From an uncultured Bacteroidales bacterium (GTDB lineage Bacteria > Bacteroidota > Bacteroidia > Bacteroidales > Muribaculaceae), in the NCBI GenBank assembly GCA_902792435.1, contig CADAZN010000015.1, forward strand, positions 62,001 to 126,000: a stretch of 64,000 nt of DNA. Direction: 5' to 3'. The notes under the pieces were generated by a model, which did not search any database, was not told the DNA's origin, and saw nothing but the letters and a program-made list of their open reading frames with translations. Positions 16,375-25,326 of the stretch are shown here, one piece after another; within the stretch, counting starts at the first letter, position 1; every line of letters begins with the position of its first letter. The position numbers were made by a program, and so were the translations under genes.

Positions 16375-17898
16375 ATGCCCGATTTGAAGAAAATATTTTT
16401 GCATAGCCTTGTGCTGGTGCTCTGGTTTGTGGGGGCTGTCGCCGCTCTCGCTAGCGACTATGAACCCTATGTGTCAAGAACCGAGATTCCCGATGCGCTA
16501 GTCTATCTGCCAGCTCCCCCCGACTCGTCGCAAGTGGCTACCAATGGCGACTTTGCGCGATGGCTGTGGGGCAGGGCACAGCGCAACACACCACGAGGCG
16601 AGCAGGCGAGCTGGGAAACAAAGTATGGCATGGTGCGCATGTGCACCATCTATAGCGATGTGTTGGGAATAGACATTACCGAAGACGACACCCCTGCCAT
16701 CTATCGCCTCATGGCACGAGCAGGAGCCACTGGTGCTATATCGGTCTCGGCAATGAAACATGCTTATTACCGCAGGCGTCCTTATCTGGTTATGAACGAC
16801 TCGTTGTGGGGGCAATATGACTCTTACAGCGAGTTGAACACAAATAGTTCCTATCCCTCATCGCACACCTCCTTTGGATGGGGCACAGCTCTAGCTCTTG
16901 CCGAGATGGCCCCTCACATGCAGGACACCATCCTCAGGCGGGGTTATGAGTATGGCATTAGCCGTGTTATAGTGGGTGCTCACTGGCAGAGTGATGTCGA
17001 TGCCGCAATGCTGTGTTCCAGCACCGCGATATCACGCGCCAGGTGCACCGATGATTATGCTAGCGACATGGTGGCGGCCCGAGCTGAATATATGAGCCTC
17101 AAGGGCTTGACCGACGACGATATCAAAGCAGGATTTCCCGAGATTGTTAAGATAATTGACACTCCGCCATTGGAGTATGACAACCTGTTGATAGGTGACA
17201 TATGTAAATATTGGGAGACAAAAGCTCTGCGTTACACCCCGCGTGGAGTGCTTGCCAACGAAGACATTTCGACCGACGACAACTACATTATTAATATGTT
17301 TGCCGATTGTTCGCCAGTGGTAACTATCTCACCAACCGAGACTCCCGACATTGCGGCGTTCATCAGCATTGTGAAATTGGTTCTCAGCTCACACTGCACT
17401 AATCTCAAAAAATGTGTCTATCGCAAGAGACCGTTCTTCCGTTACAATGAAACGCCCCCCCCTGGGAGCGAGTTGTGGGAGCTCTACAGCGAGTCGTCCT
17501 ATCCGTCAAGGCATGGAATGATAGGGTGGGGTGTGGCTTTGGCTCTCACCGAAGTGATGCCCGACTGTCAGGACTCCATCCTCAAGCGTGGACTTGAATA
17601 TGGCGACAGCCGCGTGATTATTGGAAGGTGCTATGCTAGCGATGTCCAGGCTGCAAGGGTGATGGCTGCATGCGACTTGGGAAAACTGCACAACGAGAAC
17701 TTCTTCAATATTTTTTTAGAAAAAGCCCGTCAGGAATATGCTAGAAAGAAAGAAGAGGCAGGGATTGAAACCATTATCACTCAATCGGCACTAAATCCTG
17801 ATGCTTGGTATAGCATTAGCGGCATAATCCTCCCTGATCAACCCACCACTCCAGGTATCTACATCCATGGTGGAATGAAACTCATGATTGGGAATTAG
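16375..17898 (+). CDS. Tandem PAP2 (class A acid phosphatase-like) protein, second domain degenerate
   Basis: A 507-residue exported protein (signal peptide ending near VAALAS) with two copies of the PAP2/class A nonspecific acid phosphatase domain. Copy 1 has KHAYYRRRP, SYPSSHT and SRVIVGAHWQSD, the complete three-part active site with nucleophile His203. Copy 2 has KKCVYRKRP, SYPSRHG and SRVIIGRCYASD, where the nucleophilic His is replaced by Cys419 (TGC). Copy 2 is therefore expected to be inactive as a phosphatase. The C-terminus (GIILPDQPTTPGIYIHGG) resembles short Bacteroidales sorting-type tails, which is inference only. The gene starts 18 bases after the PafA-like gene. Confidence 0.85.
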   Translation: MPDLKKIFLHSLVLVLWFVGAVAALASDYEPYVSRTEIPDALVYLPAPPDSSQVATNGDFARWLWGRAQRNTPRGEQASWETKYGMVRMCTIYSDVLGIDITEDDTPAIYRLMARAGATGAISVSAMKHAYYRRRPYLVMNDSLWGQYDSYSELNTNSSYPSSHTSFGWGTALALAEMAPHMQDTILRRGYEYGISRVIVGAHWQSDVDAAMLCSSTAISRARCTDDYASDMVAARAEYMSLKGLTDDDIKAGFPEIVKIIDTPPLEYDNLLIGDICKYWETKALRYTPRGVLANEDISTDDNYIINMFADCSPVVTISPTETPDIAAFISIVKLVLSSHCTNLKKCVYRKRPFFRYNETPPPGSELWELYSESSYPSRHGMIGWGVALALTEVMPDCQDSILKRGLEYGDSRVIIGRCYASDVQAARVMAACDLGKLHNENFFNIFLEKARQEYARKKEEAGIETIITQSALNPDAWYSISGIILPDQPTTPGIYIHGGMKLMIGN

Positions 17899-17906
17899 GG
17901 CTTGTC

Positions 17907-18518
17907 TTAATTCTCAGGTATTCCTTCTTTCAAGAAATTTTCATCCCACGACGACTCGTCGCCCACCGATGCCTCGGTGTCGTAATAGGTGGAATCGTCA
18001 TCATAGTATAAAGAATCAACATACACTGAGTCGAGAGTGGATGAATCATATTCGCTATAATCACTTCCATCTTGAGAATCGCAATTCTTGACAAAGCCTG
18101 CGATAATCGCTATCATGATAGCGATTATAGTGCCCAAGCAAGAGCTTATTGAATTCCCTTTTCCACCAGCCTTTTTGCGTGATTGCTGACCAGTTGTTTG
18201 CCCCTGATGAGTGGGTTGTTGATAGGTTGGCTCTTGATAATCTTCCTCTTGTTGGAGACTGTCGTGAAAACTAACATATTCTTCTTGAGGCTCTTGCATG
18301 TAGCTTTGACTCTGTGAACTGTAGCCCTGTTGTGTGAGAGCGGGAGGTTGAGGAAGCAGCAAGTCTTCAACCTCAGGCACCTCACTAGCTTTTTTCCAGC
18401 TTCTCATGCCTGTGCACCACACAAGGGTATCAGAATTGATGCCCTTGCTCCTGAGTTCATCCTTGCTGTAAGGGCCCTGATACATGTTGTTATCACCTAT
18501 AATATAAAATTCTATCAT
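17907..18518 (-). CDS. GYF_2 (DUF4339) domain membrane protein
   Basis: A 203-residue protein. Residues 1-50 match the GYF_2/DUF4339 domain (FYIIGDNN, QGPYSKDELRSKGI, DTLVWCTGMRSWKKA), thought to bind protein partners. A Gln/Ser/Pro-rich linker follows (about 55-115), then one hydrophobic helix (SISSCLGTIIAIMIAIIAGF) and an acidic Asp/Ser/Tyr-rich tail. Its function is unknown. The GYF_2 domain presumably sits in the cytoplasm. It converges on the PAP2 gene with only 8 bases between the stops. Confidence 0.8.
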   Translation of the reverse strand: MIEFYIIGDNNMYQGPYSKDELRSKGINSDTLVWCTGMRSWKKASEVPEVEDLLLPQPPALTQQGYSSQSQSYMQEPQEEYVSFHDSLQQEEDYQEPTYQQPTHQGQTTGQQSRKKAGGKGNSISSCLGTIIAIMIAIIAGFVKNCDSQDGSDYSEYDSSTLDSVYVDSLYYDDDSTYYDTEASVGDESSWDENFLKEGIPEN

Positions 18519-18583
18519 AATGCGTGTGGTGTTTTGTTCAAAGGGTCAGTTTCAATATTGATGATATCTTGAACAGTGGTGAT

Positions 18584-18907
18584 TTATTCTTCCTTGTCCC
18601 AGTAATAGGTGCGCTTGGGATTGCGCGGGAACCAGCCTTTGTGCACCCTTTCTTGTTGCTGGAACAATTCAAGAATGCTCCAAAAACACGAGAATCCCGT
18701 CACACCCAGCAATGCCGACACGAGCACGTTGTCGATTAGCATCGTGAGTGCTATCGCCACAATGCCAGCAAGCATGAAGCCCCACCAGCATTTTGTGCCC
18801 AGATGGTACTCGGCCTTGATGACGATGGGGTGGAAAATCCCTATTATCAGGAAAGTTCCAAGTCCAATGATCAAGCCCAATAAGTGATAGTTTTGTAAAA
18901 AGTCCAT
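18584..18907 (-). CDS. DUF4491 family membrane protein
   Basis: About 107 residues from the ATG giving MDFLQNYHLLG. The longer frame's 23 extra N-terminal residues look non-coding and overlap the gene upstream. Three hydrophobic helices and the characteristic HPIVIKAEY, GTKCWWGF, GVTGFSCFWSI and KGWFPRNPKR stretches fit DUF4491, a small Bacteroidetes inner-membrane family of unknown function. It starts 5 bases after the LD-carboxypeptidase stop and is probably cotranscribed with it. Confidence 0.82.
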   Translation of the reverse strand: MDFLQNYHLLGLIIGLGTFLIIGIFHPIVIKAEYHLGTKCWWGFMLAGIVAIALTMLIDNVLVSALLGVTGFSCFWSILELFQQQERVHKGWFPRNPKRTYYWDKEE

Positions 18908-18912
18908 GGCAA

Positions 18913-19965
18913 TTACTTGGGAAGGTTGAACTCCATCGTGACTTTGTCCTTGGCAACGTCGAGTGTTACAGGGCAACCCTCGATGAGAGGATAATTCCAG
19001 CTCTCGTCATGACCGGCAGGAAAATCGTAGCACACGGGAATATTATAGGGCTTTACATACTCATCGATAAACTCAAACACCGAATTGTAGCCTCGCGATG
19101 TTGGGCATCCGTCAAATCGTCCCACAACAAGCGCTTTAATCTTGTCCATGGCCCCACGCAGAATCAAGTGCTGGAACATGCGGTCGATGCGAGAATAGGG
19201 CTCCTCAACCTCCTCGATGAAGAGGATGATGTCGCGGTGGTCGATGAATGCGCGGTCAAGGAAGTCAAATTGTGTGTCGGCAATATCGCCATACACGCAC
19301 ATGTTTCCACCAATGAGAATGCCGCTTGCCTTGCCGGGTTTATTGTATTGGTTGCCAGGAATCTCATAGCGTGGCATCTTGCCCATGAGAATGTCGCGCA
19401 GATAAATGCTCAGTTGGTCGGTTCCTCCAGTGTTTGCCAGGTAACCACACATGTTGCCGTGGATTCCCATGTTGCCGGCGCGCACCTCGGCGCTAAGGAA
19501 ACCTGTGATGTCGCTGTAGCCCACAATCCACTTGGGATATTTGCGCAGGCTGTCAAGCGACAATTTAGTCAACACGTTGGCCGAGCCATATCCACCACGA
19601 GAGCACACAATAGCCTTAATCGATGGGTCACGAAGAGCCCACATGATGTCGCTCAAGCGCTCTTCGGTGGTGCCAGCATAGGTGTGATAGTTGGAGCGGG
19701 CATGTGGACCCTCTACTACTTGGAATCCCCACTTTTTGAGCGCTGCTGCGCCCTTGTCAATTATGCTCAAATCTGTGGGCACGCTCGATGGCGACAATAT
19801 CGCCACCTTGTCGCCTTTCTTCAAGAACTCGGGAGCTTTGGGTGTGGCTCTCATCTCCATGCGATGACGATTGTGGCCACGGAAGTGATGTCGGCGCTGA
19901 GCCATTCCAGCGGTTGCTACACTAAGTATTACTAACAGCAATAATATCTTTTTCATATTAGTCAT
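18913..19965 (-). CDS. LD-carboxypeptidase (peptidase S66), exported
   Basis: A serine peptidase of family S66, which trims the terminal D-alanine from murein tetrapeptides during peptidoglycan recycling. An N-terminal signal peptide (KKILLLLVILSVATAGMAQ) predicts a periplasmic location, whereas E. coli LdcA is cytoplasmic. A His/Arg-rich segment follows. The catalytic Ser is in VGYSDITG, the Glu is in IEEVEEPYSR and the His is in FPAGHDESWN, all present. A second ATG three codons in (MKKIL) is an equally good start. A full promoter lies just upstream. Confidence 0.88.
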   Translation of the reverse strand: MTNMKKILLLLVILSVATAGMAQRRHHFRGHNRHRMEMRATPKAPEFLKKGDKVAILSPSSVPTDLSIIDKGAAALKKWGFQVVEGPHARSNYHTYAGTTEERLSDIMWALRDPSIKAIVCSRGGYGSANVLTKLSLDSLRKYPKWIVGYSDITGFLSAEVRAGNMGIHGNMCGYLANTGGTDQLSIYLRDILMGKMPRYEIPGNQYNKPGKASGILIGGNMCVYGDIADTQFDFLDRAFIDHRDIILFIEEVEEPYSRIDRMFQHLILRGAMDKIKALVVGRFDGCPTSRGYNSVFEFIDEYVKPYNIPVCYDFPAGHDESWNYPLIEGCPVTLDVAKDKVTMEFNLPK

Positions 19966-19981
19966 TTATTAAAAATTTTGG

Positions 19982-20012
19982 CAAAAATAACAATAAAAAC
20001 ACAAATCACAAA
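19982..20012 (-). promoter_or_regulatory. Promoter of the LD-carboxypeptidase gene
   Basis: On the minus strand TTTG (20009-20012), 19 bases and TATTTTTG (19982-19989), a full consensus match 17 bases before the start. Confidence 0.8.
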
Positions 20013-20081
20013 CTCACTCCTCGACAAAAGCCACAATAGCTGGATTGGCCCGATTGGAGTTGCGATTCACAATTGAGCAGC

Positions 20082-20777
20082 TCACATGCGAGTGTCGACG
20101 TGGATGATGTTCTGCACAAACATCATGTCGCGAATCTCGTCGCGGTTGATTATCATGTCGTCATAACGCTTGTTCTCGCTGCGCAGAATCACCATTGCAG
20201 GGTCATCGTGACGACGTATGTATTTCACCATGCGGTAGTCGTCAAGAATAACGACATAAATCTGGCCCCAGAAGATTTGGCGCAGGTTGCTCAATTCGCG
20301 CACGGCGATGTAGTCGCCATTGCGTATCACGGGGCTCATCGAGTCGCCGCTCACGCGCACGATGCGGCATTGGCTGCTCGTCATGTCGGGAAGATCAACA
20401 AATCCCACAATTTGGTCATCAGTAAACATGCGTGCTTGTGGCTGGTAGCCTGCTGTAACGTCGATGTCATACACTGGTGTGCCACGCTTTGCAACTACAG
20501 CGCTTGGCTGGGTGATGATGTGCGACTCGGGCACAGTGACAAGCTGTTGCGGTTGTTGCTTGGCAAAGGGCAAGTCTTCGCCTGTCTCTAGCCATTGCTT
20601 CGAGACACCAAGGTTCACCACTATTTTATTGATAAGCGACTCGCTCATAGCCAAGCGCCCGTTTAGGTACTTCGACAGATTGGAGGTGTCAACATCAATC
20701 TTTTGAGCAAAATCCACCTGACGGTAATTCAACTCTTTCATTAAGAACTTAATACGTTCCGCTACTCCATTGTTATC
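20082..20777 (-). CDS. HTH/S24-type repressor (CI/LexA-like)
   Basis: A transcription factor with an N-terminal XRE helix-turn-helix (VDFAQKIDVDTSNLSKYLNGR) and a C-terminal S24 self-cleavage/dimerisation domain: the catalytic Ser is in VSGDSMSP and the Lys in YRMVKYIR. The start is the ATG giving MDNNGVAERIKFLM. The 18-codon upstream extension would run through the promoter and operators. The protein is about 231 residues. Such regulators respond to DNA damage or control mobile and stress genes, but no prophage is seen nearby, so the target may be only itself. Two operator-like palindromes overlap its promoter. Confidence 0.85.
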   Translation of the reverse strand, partial: DNNGVAERIKFLMKELNYRQVDFAQKIDVDTSNLSKYLNGRLAMSESLINKIVVNLGVSKQWLETGEDLPFAKQQPQQLVTVPESHIITQPSAVVAKRGTPVYDIDVTAGYQPQARMFTDDQIVGFVDLPDMTSSQCRIVRVSGDSMSPVIRNGDYIAVRELSNLRQIFWGQIYVVILDDYRMVKYIRRHDDPAMVILRSENKRYDDMIINRDEIRDMMFVQNIIHVDTRM

Positions 20778-20795
20778 CATAGTAATATAATTATT

Positions 20796-20832
20796 TGTGG
20801 CAAATTTACCACAAAATTGGCAATTTACCAAA
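20796..20832 (-). promoter_or_regulatory. Two operators overlapping the repressor promoter
   Basis: Palindrome 1 is TGTGGCAAATTTACCACA (20796-20813, 16 of 18 symmetric) and palindrome 2 is TTGGCAATTTACCAA (20817-20831). Their centres are about 20 bases apart. On the minus strand the -33 box TTTG (20829-20832) is in palindrome 2 and the -7 box TAAATTTG (20801-20808) is in palindrome 1, with a 20-base spacer. Confidence 0.75.
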
Positions 20833-20895
20833 TTGTTTCCTGTCTTTTTCAGACTATGAAGGACAAAAAGTATTTACGTTTGATACCGTTTTATT

Positions 20896-20920
20896 AAAGA
20901 CTACTGAGACAGTAGCCTTT
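20896..20920 (-). terminator. Probable terminator after the broken beta-lactamase-family gene
   Basis: An 11-base stem around CTACTG/CAGTAG with a 3-base loop. The T-tract is weak on both strands. Confidence 0.5.
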
Positions 20921-20927
20921 TAAAAAC

Positions 20928-22389
20928 TTATTTAGTGAATTTATGGGTGGCCTTTATTATTTCAGGTTTACAGCCAGGGTAGCCCTCATCGTTGGTGATG
21001 GTTGCTGTGCCATCTCCGTTAATGTTGATAGTGAATGTATTGGGCACAATCCAGTTGGTCCAGTATAGTCGTAGTGCTAGGGTATTGTCGCTTGTCCAAG
21101 CGTAGTTGCCTGCAGTAGTGTAATCGCCTTGCAGTCCGTCTATTTTCTTGATGTTGACCGCTTGCACAGTATTACTATAGGGTGGGACATGCGTGGTAGT
21201 TTGCTTAGCCCATCCATTATACATGAAAGGATGGCTCTCTTCGGCTCCATTGGTGCGCGTGAGGGTCATGGCACACATATCATCATCAAATTTCAGCTGC
21301 ACAGTCTTGTAATTGCGTGCGTTGGGTCCCAGCGTGAATGTGTACTCACCGCTGCCTTTCTCTCCCTTCAATAGTGGAAGTGAAAGTTTTGCGAGCTTCT
21401 CGTCGAGTGATTTTTGTTTTTCCTCTACACCAAGCATTGGCGCATTTTTCACACCGGGAATAAGCTTATTCCAGATGCAGGCGAGCTCCTTGCCAGTGTT
21501 GCTTGAAACACCTGTAATAACAACCACGAGGTCGTTCTTTGGCGACATGACAATAAATTGACCATAGGCACCATCGGCTCTGAATGCATCAGGCAATAGG
21601 CATCGCCACATTTGGTAGCAGTAGCCTTGGTTGGTGTCGGTTTGCTTTTTGCTTGGTTTGCTGTAGTTAGTGTGCTTAAGCGAGGCCTCATCAATCCACT
21701 TGGCGCTCACTAGTTGCTTGCCTTCCCATTTGCCATGGTTCATGATGCACACTCCAGCTTAGGAATTCCAGCAATTTCTTACCTGTTATGCGTTGCACAA
21801 TTGCCGAGAGCATGAATGTGCACATCGAGTCATACTGAAACTTTCCTAGTTTGGTGACAGGTTGCGCGAGCCATGTGCGAGCCCAGTCCTTACTCTCTTG
21901 ACGCAGCTCTAGCGACGGCTTAATTCCTGCGCCCATTGTGAGCAGATGCTTCACCGTCATGGCCTTAAGAGCAGCGCTTTTCACCTTTGGAGCCTTGTCG
22001 GGCAACAGGTCAATCACCTTGTCGTTTACGCTTAGTTTGCCGTCATCCACAAGCATGCCAATGGCAAGCATGGTGAACGTTTTGCTGCAAGAGTAAAGCG
22101 TGTGAACATCATCCTTGTTGAATGGTTCTGGATGTGCCTCGGCAATCACTTTGCCGTGGCGCACTACCATCACATGATGTATGTCGGTCTCAGGCACGGC
22201 CATTAATGCATCAACAAATTGACCAATGGCAATAGGGTCAACACCCTCCTGAGCTGGTGTGCTGCGTGGTAACACAGTGTTCTTAACGGGCTTCTCGCCT
22301 TCAGATTTTGATTGTTGACTCGATGCTACGCAACTCACACTAGCTGCGACAAGCATTATTATCAGTAATGTACTTTTTATTATCTTCAT
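20928..22389 (-). pseudogene. Serine hydrolase (beta-lactamase class C family), internal deletion and frameshift
   Basis: The 5' half (22389-21691) has a lipoprotein-type signal (VAASVSC), the SxxK motif in YSCSKTF, and the family stretch MTVKHLLTMGAG. It runs intact to TGKKLLEFL, then shifts into an unrelated frame. The 3' half resumes in another frame at NHGKWEGKQLVSAKW (from about 21752) and continues with GQFIVMSPKNDLVVVITG. In intact relatives several dozen residues separate these two points, so the locus has lost an internal segment and the frame. A separate product from the ATG at 21752 is possible but would lack the active site. It follows the upstream gene by 12 bases. Confidence 0.8.
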
Positions 22390-22401
22390 CTTTAAGGTGT
22401 A

Positions 22402-24270
22402 TTATTCAATTGTTGTTATAGATAACGGATTCTCAAGGGCTTTAATTGCGCATTGCTTGGCAATTACACGGTTTTCCTCACTCATACCTACGGGCAAACC
22501 GTTGATTTCTTGGATGTTGTTGAAATGTAGCCATTGTTGATTAATCCATGTGGTATCGGTCCACACACGGTCGCTCAAGCCGTAGCGGGCGAGCAAGGCG
22601 GCAGTGGCGGCGTAGGCTTCGATTAAGCATGGAATACCATCTTGCAAATGGAGGTAGTCAAATAGATGCCCAAAGTCACCCAGTGAGTCGAGCGGTGTAG
22701 TGCGCGCATTCTGTATGGCAGTTCCGCAAGGCAGTAACAATTCTATTCCTGTGTCGTTCTGCACGTTGCGCACACATTCAAGAATGCGTTCATACATTTG
22801 CACACTAGTAGTGTCGGGTGCGAGTCGAGGCAGATTGTCGGGATAGGACGGGGTGATAAGCCAGGCGTATTGGTGCTCCCAGGTAACTTTCTCGTCGAGC
22901 CAGTCGATGATTTGACTGAGATAGGGTTGGTAGGTGCTATAGTCGCGCGATGCGTTGGATTGTTGCTGCAGCACTATAACATCCCAGGGATGGCTATCTA
23001 TGACACTTGTCATTGGCACGTCGCGACGTGCATCCCATGGTTTTGCACCATGCGACCAGTAGTGGATAAAGTTTGTTGGTGTCCCCTCGTCTACAGGTGC
23101 CCAAGTCGTGGAGTCGAGGGCATTATAAAATTCATTCAGGCTGCCACCGCCAATGTACATAATATCGAGTTTGAGATAAATTTGTGGCGCCACCGAATTC
23201 ATGATAAAAGGTACATAGCTCAAAGCATCGAGTGAGAAACTGTTTCCTATTGATAGCACACGCAGGGTGTCGGTTACCGTATGTTGCGCTACTTTAATCT
23301 CCACCTCTTTATAATATATAGTGTCAGTGGGTGTCGAGAAATACATTACTGCATGAGCGGTGCCTCCTGTGTTATAGTGCTTGTTGCTGAATGAAATGGC
23401 GTGGACACCGTTGCTGAGCTCAATCTCCTCGGTTTCGGGCAAAGTACCTTTCATTATATTAAACCCCGATGTTATAGGGCCTGGCTTCTCGTTATCATGG
23501 GCCACAATGCATATTTCGCCTCCTACTGCTAGGCGTATCGACTCTACAACCCGAGTTTCCAATAAACAACTTGTCTTGTTGATGGTGACGAAGCAGTATC
23601 CTTGATCGCCAACGCCACTTGTGTTGCCTTCGAGCAAATCGTCGTAGATTGCTGTGATGTCTGCCGAAGTGACAATGCCGTCGCCATTGGCGTCTCCGTT
23701 GGTCGCTGCGTACCCCAAGAGGTAGTCATAGACTTGCGTTATGTCGCTAGCGGTAATAGCACCATCATGGTTTACATCACACAAGTTGGCACTGCGTGGG
23801 TTGTCATCTACATTTACCAAAGTGTAGAGAGGACCACTGTGTTGCGAATAATTGTTGATATAGTCACCGTCAACTGCAAGTAATGCACCAGCGGGAATAT
23901 GAGGTAACACCACCGATGCATCAGGTACATGCGAGAAAATGGTGTTGATTCCTTGACAAGAGTTGAAAGCACCATCTTCTACCTGCTTGAGGGTGCTGGG
24001 TAGCGATAGCTTGGAGATTGAGTAATTGCCGCTAAACGCTTGTTGTTCAATAGATACAACCTTATAAGAGGTTCCTTCGTGATGCAACGTTGCGGGTATC
24101 ACAAGGCTTTTGACGTCGTCACATGCCACAAGGCTCACAGCCGAGTCTCCGTCCAACACTCGATAACGAGCGCCGTCGCTCACAATCGTGTCGCCTTCAT
24201 GCGCATGGCTTAGGTTGAATGCCAGCAAGCAAGGTATAAGAACTAATATTTTGAAAAAGAAACCTTTCAT
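22402..24270 (-). CDS. BspA-like / dockerin-like / DUF4886 (SGNH) secreted protein
   Basis: A 622-residue exported protein with a signal peptide (to about residue 23). Residues about 45-115 form a BspA-type leucine-rich repeat (VIPATL, IEQQAFSG, LPSTLKQVEDGAF). Residues 163-216 form a dockerin-type pair of calcium-binding repeats (DVNHDGAITASDITQVYDYL and DANGDGIVTSADITAIYDDL). From about 336 to the end it is DUF4886, an SGNH-hydrolase-like domain with the Ser block SIGNSFS and a late HLQDG. It may be a carbohydrate or ester hydrolase acting outside the cell. The substrate is unknown. Confidence 0.8.
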   Translation of the reverse strand: MKGFFFKILVLIPCLLAFNLSHAHEGDTIVSDGARYRVLDGDSAVSLVACDDVKSLVIPATLHHEGTSYKVVSIEQQAFSGNYSISKLSLPSTLKQVEDGAFNSCQGINTIFSHVPDASVVLPHIPAGALLAVDGDYINNYSQHSGPLYTLVNVDDNPRSANLCDVNHDGAITASDITQVYDYLLGYAATNGDANGDGIVTSADITAIYDDLLEGNTSGVGDQGYCFVTINKTSCLLETRVVESIRLAVGGEICIVAHDNEKPGPITSGFNIMKGTLPETEEIELSNGVHAISFSNKHYNTGGTAHAVMYFSTPTDTIYYKEVEIKVAQHTVTDTLRVLSIGNSFSLDALSYVPFIMNSVAPQIYLKLDIMYIGGGSLNEFYNALDSTTWAPVDEGTPTNFIHYWSHGAKPWDARRDVPMTSVIDSHPWDVIVLQQQSNASRDYSTYQPYLSQIIDWLDEKVTWEHQYAWLITPSYPDNLPRLAPDTTSVQMYERILECVRNVQNDTGIELLLPCGTAIQNARTTPLDSLGDFGHLFDYLHLQDGIPCLIEAYAATAALLARYGLSDRVWTDTTWINQQWLHFNNIQEINGLPVGMSEENRVIAKQCAIKALENPLSITTIE

Positions 24271-24595
24271 CGGTTGTGGATTCGATTTTTATCCACCGCA
24301 AAATTCCGCAAAAAAAATGAGAAATACAACAGGATGTGCCATAAAAAAACCTACGCCCGCTTTTCAAACAAAGCAGACGCAGACAACTAAAAAGGAATGT
24401 ATTAATTACGATGGTTATATAATGATGAATGTTTTTCTCTTATTTTCATTGCAAATATAGTATCATTTTGTTTCTAAAAAAAATAAATGAGTGCATTTGC
24501 GTGGTTATTTAAGGTTTATTAACGTAATATTAGCTTATTTTGCTGAAAGTTCGTGAAAATTGTTCCAAATTGGTTCAATTTAACTCAATGTAAAA
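24271..24595. other. Intergenic region with a minus-strand promoter
   Basis: On the minus strand TATATTTG (24452-24459) is a -7 box with T-rich sequence upstream. It would give the BspA/dockerin gene a leader of about 175 bases. No known leader element or gene was recognised in the rest. Confidence 0.5.
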
Positions 24596-25315
24596 CTAAA
24601 ACCATAGGAAATAGTGCTGAAGGTTGAGTTTCTTGTTTGCCACAATCACTGCAGTTTTTTCGTTGGTGAACGATTGACCATGTTTCATGCTGGCTTTAAG
24701 TTGAAGCCATAATTGCTTCATTTCTTTGGCACGATGCAGGTTACGCAGTATTATAATGCAATCTCCCTGAATAATTTTGTCGAGAGCCCGTGTTAAAGAT
24801 TCAATGTCACCATTGGATGCAACAGAATTGATTGCTAAAAATGGTGGTTTGTTTTGGTCCATTTCTTTGAGGTATTCATCAATTGCCACATCCAGCTCGT
24901 AATAGCATTTAATGTTCTCGAGATAGGGTAGGAGCACATTTGCAGTCACTTGATAGTTATTGATGTGTGGGTCATAAAGCCACAATCGGCTCGACGGTGC
25001 GACACTTAACATGCTCGCCTCGCTAAGTCCATAGCATGATCCCACCTGGAAGATGCATGAAGGATTGAAATGGTTGGTGATGCGAAATATCATCTTCATG
25101 CCCTTGAGCGATATCACTCTGGGATGATTCTTGACTTCTCGCATCGATTCAATGACAGCTTGCCTCTTGGCAACCAACTCTGGGTAGCAGTAATATGGCA
25201 ACTTCTCGCGCAAGACAAATCGCACAAAGTTGAAAGCAAAGGGCGAATGAATGCCATGCCCTTTGCTACGGTGATGACGGCTCAAAGCCGTTCGGTATCT
25301 CTTTATGCGACCCAA
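24596..25315 (-). CDS. Methyltransferase-like protein with degenerate SAM motif
   Basis: A 239-residue protein of a Bacteroidales family recognisable from the N-terminal KGHGIHSPFAFNFV. The fold looks like a class I SAM-dependent O-methyltransferase: the glycine loop is IFQVGSCYGLSEAS. The acidic residue normally two positions before the first glycine is Gln here and later acidic positions are weak, so activity is uncertain. It starts 11 bases after the yfhO-like gene and is probably cotranscribed. Confidence 0.6.
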   Translation of the reverse strand: MGRIKRYRTALSRHHRSKGHGIHSPFAFNFVRFVLREKLPYYCYPELVAKRQAVIESMREVKNHPRVISLKGMKMIFRITNHFNPSCIFQVGSCYGLSEASMLSVAPSSRLWLYDPHINNYQVTANVLLPYLENIKCYYELDVAIDEYLKEMDQNKPPFLAINSVASNGDIESLTRALDKIIQGDCIIILRNLHRAKEMKQLWLQLKASMKHGQSFTNEKTAVIVANKKLNLQHYFLWF

Positions 25316-25326
25316 TTATTAGTGAG

